Assembly (NCBI RefSeq): GCF_026342405.1
Contig: NZ_JAPEMU010000001.1
Coordinates: 4,030,001-4,094,000 of the forward strand
Source of the DNA: Kitasatospora sp. NBC_00240
Lineage (GTDB): Bacteria > Actinomycetota > Actinomycetes > Streptomycetales > Streptomycetaceae
DNA length: 64,000 nt
Reading direction: 5' to 3'
The notes beneath the pieces are model-generated. The model was not told where the DNA came from. It searched no databases and was given only the letters and a program-made list of their open reading frames with translations. A program made the translations under genes and the position numbers. The first letter of the stretch is position 1; each line of letters begins with the position of its first letter. Below are positions 44,166-53,347 of the stretch, piece by piece.

Positions 44166-44758
44166 TCAGAGCTGGTCGATGGCGGTCAGGTCGATGTCGA
44201 TCGCGAACGGCAGCGCGAGCTTCAGCCGCTCCCGGTGGATGCCGACGGCGAGGTACTCGCGGGTCGGGGCGTCCAGTTCGTAGACGTGCACCACGGGGCG
44301 GCCGCCCTCGCGCTCGACCAGCCAGAAGTGCGGGATCCCGGCGCCGGCGTACAGGTCCGGCTTGCGCTCGCGGTCGCGCTCCTCCGAGTCCGGGGAGACC
44401 ACCTCGACGGCCAGCAGGACGTCGGCGGGTCGGAAGCTCGTCCGCTCGGGGCCGGTGACAGCGGAGGCCTTGACCACCATCAGGTCGGGCTCGGGGCGCT
44501 GGCGCGGGCCGAGGGTGACCGTCATCTCCCGGCGCACCCGCAGGAACCCTGGGGCAGTCACTCTCAAGCCCGCCCCATGAGCAGGTCGACAGCGACGCTG
44601 TGAAAGTCACGCTGAGGGCTCACGAGTACCAGGCTCCCGTCGATCAGCTCCGTGTGCGGAGGCAGGTCGGGGAGCCGGTCGAGGTCTTCGGCGGTGAAGC
44701 CGCCCCCCGGCGGAACGGCCCGGTCCGGCATTTTCTCGCGAGTCATCGTCGCGCCCAT
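44166..44758 (-). pseudogene. Frameshifted Uma2 family (DUF820, restriction-endonuclease fold) gene
   Basis: Two overlapping frames together make one Uma2 protein. The first frame (ATG at 44758 or 44746, MTREKMPDR) gives FTAEDLDRLPDLPPHTELIDG, LVSPQRDFHSVAVDLLMGRA and stops at 44564-44566. The second frame, readable from about 44567, continues LRVTAPGFLRVRREMTVTL, RQRPEPDLMVV, LLAVEVVSPDSEERD (nuclease-like E-x-x-S-P) and ends at 44166. Insertion of a single base at the run GGGCGGGCTTGAG restores the frame, so a 1-nt deletion or a sequencing error is likely. Uma2 proteins are expanded in streptomycetes; function unknown. Confidence 0.75.
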
Positions 44759-44832
44759 GGACGGACGTCTGGCCCTGGTACACAGCGTAGTGCCACGACT
44801 TCCGTCCGGGTTCACCATGTCGTGCGGATCGG

Positions 44833-46698
44833 TCAGGTCGTGGCCAGGAATCCGAGGTCCTGGTAGCGCGGCCGGGCGAAGCCGTACGCTCCCGCGCCGG
44901 CCACGCCGTTGCGGACGGCGACCAGGTCGGGGCGCTGGTAGAGCGGGACGGAGTGGCCCAGCTCCCAGATCCTGGCGTCGGCCTGCTGGAGCAGCGAGCG
45001 CTCGGCGGCCGGGTCGAGTTCGGCGGCGGCCCGGTCGAAGAGGAGGTCGATCTCCGCGGTGCCGGTCCGGGCGTAGTTGGAGCCGAGCCGCGGGGCGCCG
45101 TCCGGGCCGGGCTGCGGCTTGGCGTACACGGCCCGCTCGTCGGTGGCCGGGGAGGCCGTGGCGGGCCAGGAGAACAGGGCGAGGTCGAAGTCGCCCGAGG
45201 CCAGCGGGCCGCTGACGAAGGTGTCGACGGGGACGGCCCTGGAGTGCAGCGCGATGCCGGAGCCGGCCAGGTCGGCGGTCAGCGCCTCGGCCGTGCGGCG
45301 GGCGGTGGCCGATCCTTCGGGCAGCAGCAGGGTGAGGCTGAGCTCCTTGCCGTCCTTGGACCGGGTGCCGGAGCCCGCGTTCTTCCAGCCGGCCTCGTCC
45401 AGCAGCCGGGTCGCCGGGGCGTCCCCGGCCGCCGCGCTGTTGTCCTGGTAGCCCTCCTGGCCGACTGCCAGCAGGTGGTTGCCGAGCGGGGTGGCGGGCA
45501 GGCCGAGCGGGGTGAGGGCGGCGTCGGCGATCTTGCGGCGGTCGACGGCCCGGGCCAGCGCGCGGCGGACGGCCGGGTCGGTCAGCGGCGCCCGGGAAGC
45601 GTTGAGGGTGAGTTCGGTGAGCGCGGGGGCGGCCGCCCGGTGCAGGGAGAGGCCGGGCAGGGACTCGGCCCGCTTGAGCGCCTGCGCGGAGGCCACGGCC
45701 AGCGCGACCCCGGCCGAGTCGGGCGGCGCGGCGGCGGCCGACGCCGCGGAGGCGGACGACGCCGCGGACGAGGACGACGCCGCGGACGAGGACGGCGCGG
45801 TGGCGGGCTCGGCCGCCGCCGGCGTGGTGGCCGCGGCCTGGGTGACCGCGGGCTCCGAGCCGCCGGCCCGGTCGACCGCGTCGGTGAGGGTGGCGATGTC
45901 GAGCTTGCCCTGGTCGAGGGCGTCCAGCCGGGCGGACGCGGGGGTGGCGAGGAAGTCGATCCGCTCGGCCTTCGGCGCGTCGCCCCACCACTTCGGGTTG
46001 CGGACCAGCGCCGCCCGGCCCGCCGTCCGGTCGTAGTCGGCGAGCAGGAACGGTCCGCCGGAGGTGTGGAAGTCCCCGGCGAGCGGCTGGTTGAACGCCT
46101 CCGGGGAGCCGGTGGCCGAGGCCGGGTAGAGCGGGCCGAACAGCGCCCGCCACTGCCCGTACGGCTGCTTGAAGGTGACCTTCACCTCGGTGGCGTCGGC
46201 GCCCTGGGTGATCGAGTCGATCGTGTCGTACCCGGCCGGGCGGGCCGCCTGGTAGGCCGGGTTGGCGCCGGCCAGGGCGCTGCGCTGGGCGGTGAAGTCG
46301 GCGACCGAGATCGGGGTGCCGTCGCTCCAGACCGCCTTCGGGTTGAGCCGATACGTGACGACCTGCGGGGACTGCCCGACCGGGGTGGACTCGGCGGAGA
46401 GCAGGTAGTCCGGGTCGGCGGTGGGGCGGGCGTGCTCGTCGAAGCGGAACAGCGAGGGCAGCACGGCCCGGGCGAGCAGCTCGGAGTCGGCGGTGGCCGC
46501 GGGCTGGTACACGTTCAGCGTCGCGGGGACGGCGTCGACGGCCCAGCGCAGGGTGCCCCCCTCGCGGACCTGGGCCCGGTCGGCGGCGCTGACGTCGGAG
46601 GCCGCCGCGGCGGCCGGCGCCGGGTCGTCCGAACAGCCCGCCAGCACGGCGGCGAGGAGCAGCGCGGCGGCTGCGGCGGTGACTTGGCGGGCGCGCAT
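44833..46698 (-). CDS. Orphan ABC solute-binding lipoprotein, family 5 (OppA-like)
   Basis: 621 residues. Lipobox LAGC (C22). SBP_bac_5 fold: GGTLRWAVDAVPATLNVYQP, QVVTYRLNPKAVWSDGTPIS, NPKWWGDAPKAERIDF, DPAVRRALARAVDR and HSVPLYQRPDLVAVRNGV. An inserted Ala/Ser low-complexity stretch (about residues 280-328, e.g. SSSAASSSSAASSASAASAA) interrupts the middle of the domain. No permease or ATPase genes are adjacent, so it either serves another importer, such as one of the Opp systems here, or acts as a sensor or receptor. Confidence 0.85.
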   Translation of the reverse strand: MRARQVTAAAAALLLAAVLAGCSDDPAPAAAAASDVSAADRAQVREGGTLRWAVDAVPATLNVYQPAATADSELLARAVLPSLFRFDEHARPTADPDYLLSAESTPVGQSPQVVTYRLNPKAVWSDGTPISVADFTAQRSALAGANPAYQAARPAGYDTIDSITQGADATEVKVTFKQPYGQWRALFGPLYPASATGSPEAFNQPLAGDFHTSGGPFLLADYDRTAGRAALVRNPKWWGDAPKAERIDFLATPASARLDALDQGKLDIATLTDAVDRAGGSEPAVTQAAATTPAAAEPATAPSSSAASSSSAASSASAASAAAAPPDSAGVALAVASAQALKRAESLPGLSLHRAAAPALTELTLNASRAPLTDPAVRRALARAVDRRKIADAALTPLGLPATPLGNHLLAVGQEGYQDNSAAAGDAPATRLLDEAGWKNAGSGTRSKDGKELSLTLLLPEGSATARRTAEALTADLAGSGIALHSRAVPVDTFVSGPLASGDFDLALFSWPATASPATDERAVYAKPQPGPDGAPRLGSNYARTGTAEIDLLFDRAAAELDPAAERSLLQQADARIWELGHSVPLYQRPDLVAVRNGVAGAGAYGFARPRYQDLGFLATT

Positions 46699-46840
46699 GC
46701 TCGGCTCCGTCGGCTGGTCGGGTGACCCGAGGACCGGGGTGGGTCACCACTCAACGCGACGGCGTACCGGGCGTGGGCCCGACACGGCGGACGACCGCGC
46801 CGAAGCACCCGCGTGGCGGACAGCCGGGCACCCGGCGAGG

Positions 46841-46858
46841 GGCGGCCGGAGGGCCGCC
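46841..46858 (-). terminator. Hairpin after first SpoIIE-type phosphatase gene
   Basis: GGCGGCC / GGCCGCC with loop GGAG, 8 bp beyond the stop on the minus strand. Short but GC-only stem. Confidence 0.5.
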
Positions 46859-46865
46859 GCGCCGG

Positions 46866-49505
46866 TCAGGGGCTCAGCTCGAACCAGACGATCTTGCCCT
46901 TGGGCGTTCGGCGGCTGCCCCAGCGCTCGGCCAGCAGACTGACCAGCTGCAGGCCGCGGCCGCCCTCGTCGGTCTCCTGGGCGCGGCGCTGGCGGGGCTG
47001 CGCGTAGCCGTCGTCCCAGACCTCGCAGACCACCGTCCGGTCGCGCAGCAGCCGCAGCCGGATGTCGCCCCGGCCGTGCCGCAGGGCGTTCGTGACCAGC
47101 TCGCTGACCAGCAGCTCGGTGGTGTCGACGAGTTCGTCCAGGCCGCGGGCCAGCAGCCAGCTGCAGGCCCGCTCGCGGGCCTTGGCGACCGAGGTCGGCT
47201 CGGGCGGCAGGCGCCAGTCGCCGACGGCGTCCTCGGGGAATGCGTGCACCTTTGCCATCAGCAGGGCGATGTCGTCCTCGCCGTGGTGCGGGTTCAGCTC
47301 GCCGAGGACGTGGTCGCAGAGGTCCTCCAGGCTCTTGGCGCCGGCCGACAGCGCCTGCCGGAAGGCGCGCAGGCCCTCGTCCAGCTGGTGCTTGCGGGAC
47401 TCGACCAGGCCGTCGGTGTACAGGCCGAGCAGGGCGCCGTCCGGGAGAGTCAGCTCGACCTCCTCGAAGGGCTCGCCGCCGACGCCCAGCGGCAGGCCGG
47501 GCGGGACGTCGAGCATCCGGGCGCTCTCGCCGGGGCTGAGCAGGACCGGTGGCAGGTGGCCGGCGTTGGCGAACACGCAGCGCCTGGTGACGGCGTCGAA
47601 GACCGCGTACACGCAGGTGGCCAGGTAGACCTCGCGGGCCTCCTCGTCGGCGGGCGAGGTGAGCCGGCCGTACGGGGTGGTGCCGGCCGCCGGGGCGGAG
47701 TCGTCGCCGAGCCCGCGGGCGATCTCGTCCAGGGCGGTGAGCACCTCGGCCGGGTCCAGGTCGAGCATCGCGAGGGTCCGTACCGCGGTGCGCAGCTGGC
47801 CCATCGCGACGGCGGCCCGCAGGCCGCGGCCCATCACGTCGCCGATCACCAGGGCGGTGCGGTTGCCGGGCAGCGGGATGATGTCGAACCAGTCGCCGCC
47901 GACCTCGGTGTTGTTGTTGCTGGGCAGGTAGCGGCAGGCGATCTCCAGGCCGCTGGCGGCCGGGTTGCCCGGGGGCAGCAGGCTGCGCTGCAGGATCAGC
48001 GCGCGCTCGTGCTCGCGGCGGTACAGCCGGGCGTTGTCGATGCAGACGGCGGCGCGGGCGACCAGCTCCTCGGCGATCGCGACGTCCCGGGCGTCGAAGG
48101 GCTCGCTGCCGATCGCGCGGGACAGCTGGACCAGGCCGAGGACCTGGTCCCGGGCGACCAGCGGGACGATCAGGGTGGAGCGCAGCAGCGGGTCGGGCCC
48201 CGGCTCGGGGGCGACGCTGCGGCCGGTGCGCAGGGCCCGGGCGTGCGGGGAGCGGCGCGGGTAACAGAGCGTGCCGCCGGCCTCGGCCACCGGGAACCCG
48301 GCGACCGAGCCGAGCACCGAGGAGGCGCCGCCGACCACGCTGGAGACGGCGACCCGGCGCAGCTCGCCGCAGCCGTCGGTGAGCACCGGCTCGCCCGGCC
48401 GGCCCGCCCGGGGGGCGTTCTCACCGGTCAGCAGGGCGGTGTAGAGGTCGACCGTGGCCAGGTCGCAGAACGGCGGGACGACAACGTCCAGCAGTTCCTT
48501 GGCGGTGGTCTCCAGGTCGAGGGTGGAGCCGATGTGCGCGCTGGCCTCGTTGAGCAGCGCGAGGTTGCGCCGGACGCCGTCGGCCTCACGCTCGGCGACA
48601 TGACGGCTGGTGACGTCGGAGACCTGCCCGGCGACGCCCATCGGCTGCCCGCCGCCGCCGTCGAGGCGGTAGAGCGAGATGGCCCAGAGGCGGTTCCCCT
48701 CCACCGCGGGGGCGTGGAAGCGCAGGTCGAAGACGGGCTCGCCGCTCTCCAGCACCTTGCGCAGGGCGGCGGCCAGGCGGTCGGCCTCGGAGGGCGGGAA
48801 GAGGTCGAACGGGGTGAGGCCCTCCAGGTCGGCCGGCCCGAGGCCGACGCCGGAGGCGAAGGCGTCGTTGACGCGCTGCAGGCGCAGCCGGGCGTCGAAG
48901 AGCACGAATCCGGTCGGGGTCTGCCCGAAGACGGCCTCGGAGGCCGCGAGGTCGGTCTCGATCCGGCGCAGCCGGCCGAGGTCGACGGCCAGGCAGGTCG
49001 CGCCGGTGGCGGGCAGCGCGCTGTCGGGCATCAGGTACAGCTCGGCGAGGCTCTCGGCGCCGGTGGCGTCCCGGTAGGGGGCGGTGCCGACCCATTCCTC
49101 GCCGCGGAGGATGCTCTCCAGCCTGGCCCGGCCGCGGGCCCAGAGCTCGCGGGGCACGAAGGTGGTGATCGGGTCGGCGCCGACCGCCTCGCCGGCGGGC
49201 AGGCCGAAGAACTCGGCGGCGCGGTCGCTCCACTGGCTGATCCGGCCGTCCGGGCCGATCGCGAAGGTGGCGACCCGGATGTAGTCGTAGATCGATCCGG
49301 GTTGGCCGTGTCCCCAGCGGGCCAGGCTCGCCGGTGCGGGCCTCGGCAGTCCGCCGGGAGCCGTGGACTGTCCGGGCACGGCGACATGACCGCTGCTGCT
49401 CGGCGCGCTCCGCGCCGGGGTGCTGTTCAACGGACCGACCCCTCCAACCCGCGACCGTCCGGATGTCGAGAAGACCGAGTATTCATCATCGAGGGGTGAG
49501 CGCAC
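46866..49505 (-). CDS. PAS-PAS-GAF-SpoIIE(PP2C)-HATPase regulatory phosphatase (1)
   Basis: 879 residues from a GTG (start uncertain; weak RBS). Order: PAS (about 72-190, IYDYIRVATFAIGPDGRISQWS), PAS (about 195-320), GAF (about 325-490, LNEASAHIGSTLDLETTAKEL), SpoIIE/RsbU PP2C (about 500-730, with GGDWFDIIPL and GDVMGRGLRAA metal-binding Asp residues), and a RsbW-like HATPase (about 745-879, ELVTNALRHG, DEGGRGLQLV). Such proteins act on anti-anti-sigma factors and can also bind or phosphorylate them, linking signals to SigB/SigF-like sigma factors. Cytoplasmic. Signal ligands unknown. Paralogue of the next gene. Confidence 0.87.
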   Translation of the reverse strand: MRSPLDDEYSVFSTSGRSRVGGVGPLNSTPARSAPSSSGHVAVPGQSTAPGGLPRPAPASLARWGHGQPGSIYDYIRVATFAIGPDGRISQWSDRAAEFFGLPAGEAVGADPITTFVPRELWARGRARLESILRGEEWVGTAPYRDATGAESLAELYLMPDSALPATGATCLAVDLGRLRRIETDLAASEAVFGQTPTGFVLFDARLRLQRVNDAFASGVGLGPADLEGLTPFDLFPPSEADRLAAALRKVLESGEPVFDLRFHAPAVEGNRLWAISLYRLDGGGGQPMGVAGQVSDVTSRHVAEREADGVRRNLALLNEASAHIGSTLDLETTAKELLDVVVPPFCDLATVDLYTALLTGENAPRAGRPGEPVLTDGCGELRRVAVSSVVGGASSVLGSVAGFPVAEAGGTLCYPRRSPHARALRTGRSVAPEPGPDPLLRSTLIVPLVARDQVLGLVQLSRAIGSEPFDARDVAIAEELVARAAVCIDNARLYRREHERALILQRSLLPPGNPAASGLEIACRYLPSNNNTEVGGDWFDIIPLPGNRTALVIGDVMGRGLRAAVAMGQLRTAVRTLAMLDLDPAEVLTALDEIARGLGDDSAPAAGTTPYGRLTSPADEEAREVYLATCVYAVFDAVTRRCVFANAGHLPPVLLSPGESARMLDVPPGLPLGVGGEPFEEVELTLPDGALLGLYTDGLVESRKHQLDEGLRAFRQALSAGAKSLEDLCDHVLGELNPHHGEDDIALLMAKVHAFPEDAVGDWRLPPEPTSVAKARERACSWLLARGLDELVDTTELLVSELVTNALRHGRGDIRLRLLRDRTVVCEVWDDGYAQPRQRRAQETDEGGRGLQLVSLLAERWGSRRTPKGKIVWFELSP

Positions 49506-49648
49506 ACGCCCTCAACATCACAACATCAGATCGGGCGAAGGTTTTTGTCCGGCCGCCCGCGCAACCACAATGCCACGCCCACGCCCCCTGCTGTCGTGCG
49601 CGCCCCCTCGGACCGCCGTACGCCATGTCATGTCCCGATCTACTCGCG

Positions 49649-52420
49649 TCACCTCTCGTCCGGCTCCATACCCGGGAGCGCCTGTTCGAACCAGACGACC
49701 TTGCCGATTCCTTCGGCCCGCGCCCCCCAGCGCAGGGCCAGCCGGCGGACGAGCTCCAGCCCCCGGCCGCCCTCGTCGGCCTCGGCGGCGTGCCGCTCCC
49801 GGGGCGGGTCGGGCAGCGGGTCGGAGATCTCGACCAGCAGGGTGTTTCCCAGCGTCAGGCGGACGCCGATCGGCGCGCTCGCGTAGCGGACGGAATTGGT
49901 GACCAGTTCGCTGACCAACAACTCGGCCGTGTCGGTGAGCTCCTCCACGCCCCATTCCGCCAGGGTGGCGCGGACCAGCCGGCGGGCCCGGGCGACCGCG
50001 GTCGGCTCGGCCGGCAGCGTCCAGCCCGCCGTCGGGGTACCGGCCTGCCCGTGGCCGAGCCGGGCCAGCAGCAGCGCGACGTCGTCCGGCTCCCGGCCCT
50101 GCTCCATGGTGCCCAGCACCGCCTCGCAGGCCTGCTGGATCGAGGCGTACGGCTCCTCCAGGACGGTCAGCAGCCGGCCGAGGCCCACGTCGAGGTCCTT
50201 GTCGCGGGACTCCACCAGACCGTCGGTGCAGAGCGCCAGCAGGCTGCCCTCGGGGATCTTCAGCTCGACCGATTCGAAGGGCACCCCACCGACCCCGAGC
50301 GGCGCCCCGGACGGCAGCTCCAGCACCCGGCCGACACCGCCGGGCAGCGGGCCGCCCGTGCGGGTCGGCTCCTCGGCGGCCTCCCTCGGGACGATCAGCA
50401 CCGGCGGGATGTGCCCGGCCTTGGCGACCACCAGCCGGGCCGTCGCCGGGTCGAAGACGGCGTAGATGCAGGTCGCCAGCAGCGCCTCGTCCGGGCTCTG
50501 GGCGAGGTCGTCGGTCAGCTCGTGGACGTGCCGCAGCAGGACGTCCGGCGGCAGGTCCAGGCCCGCCAGGGTGCGCACCGCCGTCCGCAGCCGGCCCATC
50601 GTGGCGGCGGCCCGCAGACCGTGGCCCATCACGTCGCCGACCACCAGCGCGGTGCGGTCGCCGGGCAGCGGGATGACGTCGAACCAGTCACCGCCGACCT
50701 CGGTGCCGCTGCTGCCCGGCACGTACCGGTAGGCGACCTCCACCCCGGTCGGCTGCGGGACCTGCTGCGGCAGCAGGGTGCGCTGCAGGGTGAGCGCCGC
50801 GGTGCGCTCCCGGGCGTACAGCCGGGCGTTGTCCAGGGAACTGCCGGCCCGGTCGGCCAGCTCCACGGTGAAGGCGAGGTCGTCGCGGTCGAAGCCCTCG
50901 CGGTAGCCGGCCCGGCTGACCAGCAGCAGGCCGATCACGATGCCGCGGGCCCGCAGCGGCACCACCAGCATCGAGTGCACCCCGAGGTCCTGGGCGGCCT
51001 GCATCTTCGGGTCGGCCGGATAGGTGACGTCGGCCAGCTCGTCCGCGCCGGACAGCAGCTCGGGCACGCCGGTGCGCAGCACCCGGCCGCAGGCCGAGTC
51101 CTCCGCGAAGGTGATCCTGGCCCCCCGGCGGAGCATCACCTCCACCTCGGGGCCGTCCTGGACCGAGGCCGTGCCGAGCTGGAGCAGCGAGGTGCGGCGG
51201 TCGTGGCCGTGCCGGGGCAGGTCGTCCCCGTGCGCGACGGCCTGCAGCAGGATCACCGCCGCGTGGTCGGTCAGCCGGGGCACCACCGCGCTCGCCAGCT
51301 CCTGGGCGATCCGGGAGGCGTCCAGCAGGTCGCCGACCCGGGAGCCGAACTCGTTCAGCAGTGACAACCGGCGGCGGGCGTGCTCGACCTTGGCCACCGC
51401 CCGGTAGCGCTCGGTCACGTCCATCACGGTGCCGGAGATGCCGAGCACCCGGCCCGCCCGGTCGGTCATCCGGCTGTAGGAGATCGAGCGGAACCCGGCG
51501 CGGGCCGTCACCGGCGAGGCCAGGGTGACGTCGATCACCGGCTCACCGGTGGCCAGCACCTGCCGCTGGATGGCGGTGATCTCGTCCGCGGCCCGCTCGG
51601 GCAGGGTCTCGCCGGTGGTCCGGCCGGTGTGCTCCTCGATCGGGACGCCGTTCATGTCGGCCAGCGTCTGGTTGACCGCGGTGTAGCGCAGGTCGGTGTC
51701 GAGCACCGCGATGCCCAGCGGTGACTGCTCGAACAGGGCGTCGCGCACCGCGAGGTCCCGCTCGACGGCCTGCAGGGCCCGCGCCTCGGCCAACGCCACC
51801 TGGAGGAACGGGGTGCCGTCACCGTCCACCAGCAGCGAGATCCGGGCCTCGACGGCGACCGCCGGGCCGTCCCGGTGGCGGATCTCGGTCAGCCCGTGCC
51901 AGCCGCCGCTGCGCAGGGTCGCCTGGATCGCCGCCCTGGTCCGGACGACCTGCTCCTCGTCGCCCAGCAGGTCGTCGATCCGGCGGCCCACCAGCAGCTC
52001 GCTCGGCCAGCCGAGCAGTTCCTCCGCGGCCGGGCTCCACAGCACCACCCGGGCGGAGGTGTCCAGGATCGCGATGGCCACCTTCACCACGTCGAAGAGG
52101 CTGCCCCCGGTCCGCGTCGGCGGCCCGTCCTCCGGCGGCCCGGTGTCGGGGAACGCCAGCCCCGGGCCGCCCCGGGTGCCCACCGTCGGGGGCCCCGGAT
52201 GGACCAGCGGCAGCGTGACGCGGGGGCCGGCCTCGGCCTCGCGGCGGCGGGCGGCCGGGCCCGCCGCCCGGGTGCCGGAGCGCAGCCGGGCCCTCGCCGC
52301 CGCGCCACCCGCCTGCGCGCGGCGCAGTGGACCCAGGCCGGTGGGGGCCACGCGCCGCGGCCCCCGTCGGGGAAGGCCCTGGGCTCGTCGTTCTCCCTCG
52401 CCATTACCCGTACTCGACAC
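49649..52420 (-). CDS. PAS-PAS-GAF-SpoIIE(PP2C)-HATPase regulatory phosphatase (2)
   Basis: 923 residues from the GTG at 52420 (GGAGG 8 bases upstream); a GTG at 52498 would add 26. The first ~105 residues are Pro/Arg-rich and disordered. Then PAS (VVKVAIAILDTSARVVLWS), PAS (EQSPLGIAVLDTDLRYTAVN), GAF (LNEFGSRVGDLLDASRIAQEL), SpoIIE PP2C (LQRTLLPQQVP, GGDWFDVIPLPGDRTALVV, GDVMGHGLRAA) and HATPase (ELVTNSVRYASAPIG, DEGGRGLELVRRLALRWG). Same architecture and orientation as the preceding phosphatase with 143 bp between, so an old tandem duplication is likely. Confidence 0.87.
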   Translation of the reverse strand: MSSTGNGEGERRAQGLPRRGPRRVAPTGLGPLRRAQAGGAAARARLRSGTRAAGPAARRREAEAGPRVTLPLVHPGPPTVGTRGGPGLAFPDTGPPEDGPPTRTGGSLFDVVKVAIAILDTSARVVLWSPAAEELLGWPSELLVGRRIDDLLGDEEQVVRTRAAIQATLRSGGWHGLTEIRHRDGPAVAVEARISLLVDGDGTPFLQVALAEARALQAVERDLAVRDALFEQSPLGIAVLDTDLRYTAVNQTLADMNGVPIEEHTGRTTGETLPERAADEITAIQRQVLATGEPVIDVTLASPVTARAGFRSISYSRMTDRAGRVLGISGTVMDVTERYRAVAKVEHARRRLSLLNEFGSRVGDLLDASRIAQELASAVVPRLTDHAAVILLQAVAHGDDLPRHGHDRRTSLLQLGTASVQDGPEVEVMLRRGARITFAEDSACGRVLRTGVPELLSGADELADVTYPADPKMQAAQDLGVHSMLVVPLRARGIVIGLLLVSRAGYREGFDRDDLAFTVELADRAGSSLDNARLYARERTAALTLQRTLLPQQVPQPTGVEVAYRYVPGSSGTEVGGDWFDVIPLPGDRTALVVGDVMGHGLRAAATMGRLRTAVRTLAGLDLPPDVLLRHVHELTDDLAQSPDEALLATCIYAVFDPATARLVVAKAGHIPPVLIVPREAAEEPTRTGGPLPGGVGRVLELPSGAPLGVGGVPFESVELKIPEGSLLALCTDGLVESRDKDLDVGLGRLLTVLEEPYASIQQACEAVLGTMEQGREPDDVALLLARLGHGQAGTPTAGWTLPAEPTAVARARRLVRATLAEWGVEELTDTAELLVSELVTNSVRYASAPIGVRLTLGNTLLVEISDPLPDPPRERHAAEADEGGRGLELVRRLALRWGARAEGIGKVVWFEQALPGMEPDER

Positions 52421-52788
52421 CGACGGGGCCTCCGCCTCTCGGACTGCGCGCCCCGGCGGGGTGCCGGGCGCGGAATGTCGTGGCCGATCCCAGGTCACGA
52501 CCGGATCCGCCGGAACGGCCGGCTCACCGATGGTGACGAATGCTGCCGAACAGTGACATACCCAGCGGAAACCACGGCTATCCCGGCGGGTGGCCGGTGG
52601 TTTCCGATTGGCCTACCCGGGCCGCCGTGGGTGGTGCCGTGACGGGGCCGTGCCGCGGGCCCCGGCCGGCGGGGCGGGGCGGTCGGGCGCGGTCGGGCCT
52701 GGTCGGGGCGCGGCGCGACCGGACGGGACGGCGCGGCCCGCGAGGGGCCGCCACGGGCCGTGGGCGGGCCGGAGGCGGCCCGCACGGA
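52421..52788. other. Spacer between phosphatase 2 and mutT
   Basis: A 368-bp region. The half near the phosphatase start (52500-52620) is less GC-rich and probably carries its promoter. The half near mutT is almost pure G/C with hairpins such as GCGGCCC-GCGAG-GGGCCGC (52733-52751), likely the mutT terminator. No coding bias. Confidence 0.45.
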
Positions 52789-53184
52789 TCAGTCGCGGGC
52801 CAGGAGGCGGGCCACGTGCGGCAGGACCTCACGGTCGTGCTCCAGCCACTCGACGTCGCCCAGTTCGCCCGGGCCCAGCCAGCGCAGTTCGGAGTGGTCC
52901 TCCAGGGGCTGCGGCTCGCCGGACACCAACTCGGCCGCCCAGAACCGCAGCTCCAGGCCGGCCCGCACCGTCCAGCTGCCCGGCAGCGCTTCCAACGCCT
53001 TGGCCCTGACGCCCAGTTCCTCCAGCAGCTCGCGCTCCAGCGCCTGCTCCTCGGACTCGCCGGGCTCGGCCTTCCCACCCGGGAACTCCCAGCGCCCGGC
53101 GACCTCGGGCGGCGCGCTGCGCCGGGCCGCCAGCACCCGGCCCCGGTGGACGAGTGCGCCGCCGACGACGATCCGGATCTCCAT
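52789..53184 (-). CDS. MutT-type Nudix hydrolase
   Basis: 131 residues. A full Nudix box is present: G-KAEPG-E-SEEQALE-RE-LLEELGV at about 37-59 (GX5EX7REUXEEXGU). The start MEIRIVVGGALVHRGRVLAARR and WEFPGGK are typical of (deoxy)nucleoside triphosphate pyrophosphatases of the MutT/MTH1 group, which remove oxidised dGTP; exact substrate unproven. The small SPOR-like gene lies 10 bp upstream on the same strand. Confidence 0.9.
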   Translation of the reverse strand: MEIRIVVGGALVHRGRVLAARRSAPPEVAGRWEFPGGKAEPGESEEQALERELLEELGVRAKALEALPGSWTVRAGLELRFWAAELVSGEPQPLEDHSELRWLGPGELGDVEWLEHDREVLPHVARLLARD

Positions 53185-53194
53185 GGCCCCGACC

Positions 53195-53347
53195 CTATGC
53201 GCCCTCGGACTCCACCCAGTACAGCTGCTTGTGGCCGCGGGCCTCGAACTCGGCGGCGAGCCGCTCGGCCTCCGCCCGGCCCAGGCCGCCCGCGACCAGG
53301 TATCGATTGCCGTTGTCGTCCTGCCGCATCACCCGGTACGTCCCCAT
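53195..53347 (-). CDS. 50-residue SPOR-domain-like protein
   Basis: A short gene, ATG at 53347 to TAG at 53195. The product MGTYRVMRQDDNGNRYLV continues with ...LGRAEAERLAAEFEARGHK and ends QLYWVESEGA. It has the beta-alpha-beta pattern of a lone SPOR repeat (YxV ... AExLAxxFExxGHKQLYWVE). Small proteins of this form are conserved in Streptomyces. The high GC3 and the restricted composition support coding. No Shine-Dalgarno, so it may be leaderless or poorly translated. It stops 10 bp before mutT. Confidence 0.75.
   Translation of the reverse strand: MGTYRVMRQDDNGNRYLVAGGLGRAEAERLAAEFEARGHKQLYWVESEGA

Noticed and set aside
44540..44600. Programmed frameshifting in the Uma2 gene
   Set aside because: No slippery heptamer, pseudoknot or known precedent in this family was seen; a deletion or a sequencing error explains it more simply.
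44564..46750. 728-codon minus-strand frame covering the orphan lipoprotein region
   Set aside because: Only its last ~65 codons are meaningful (N-terminal half of the Uma2 gene). The rest is another frame of the binding-protein gene.
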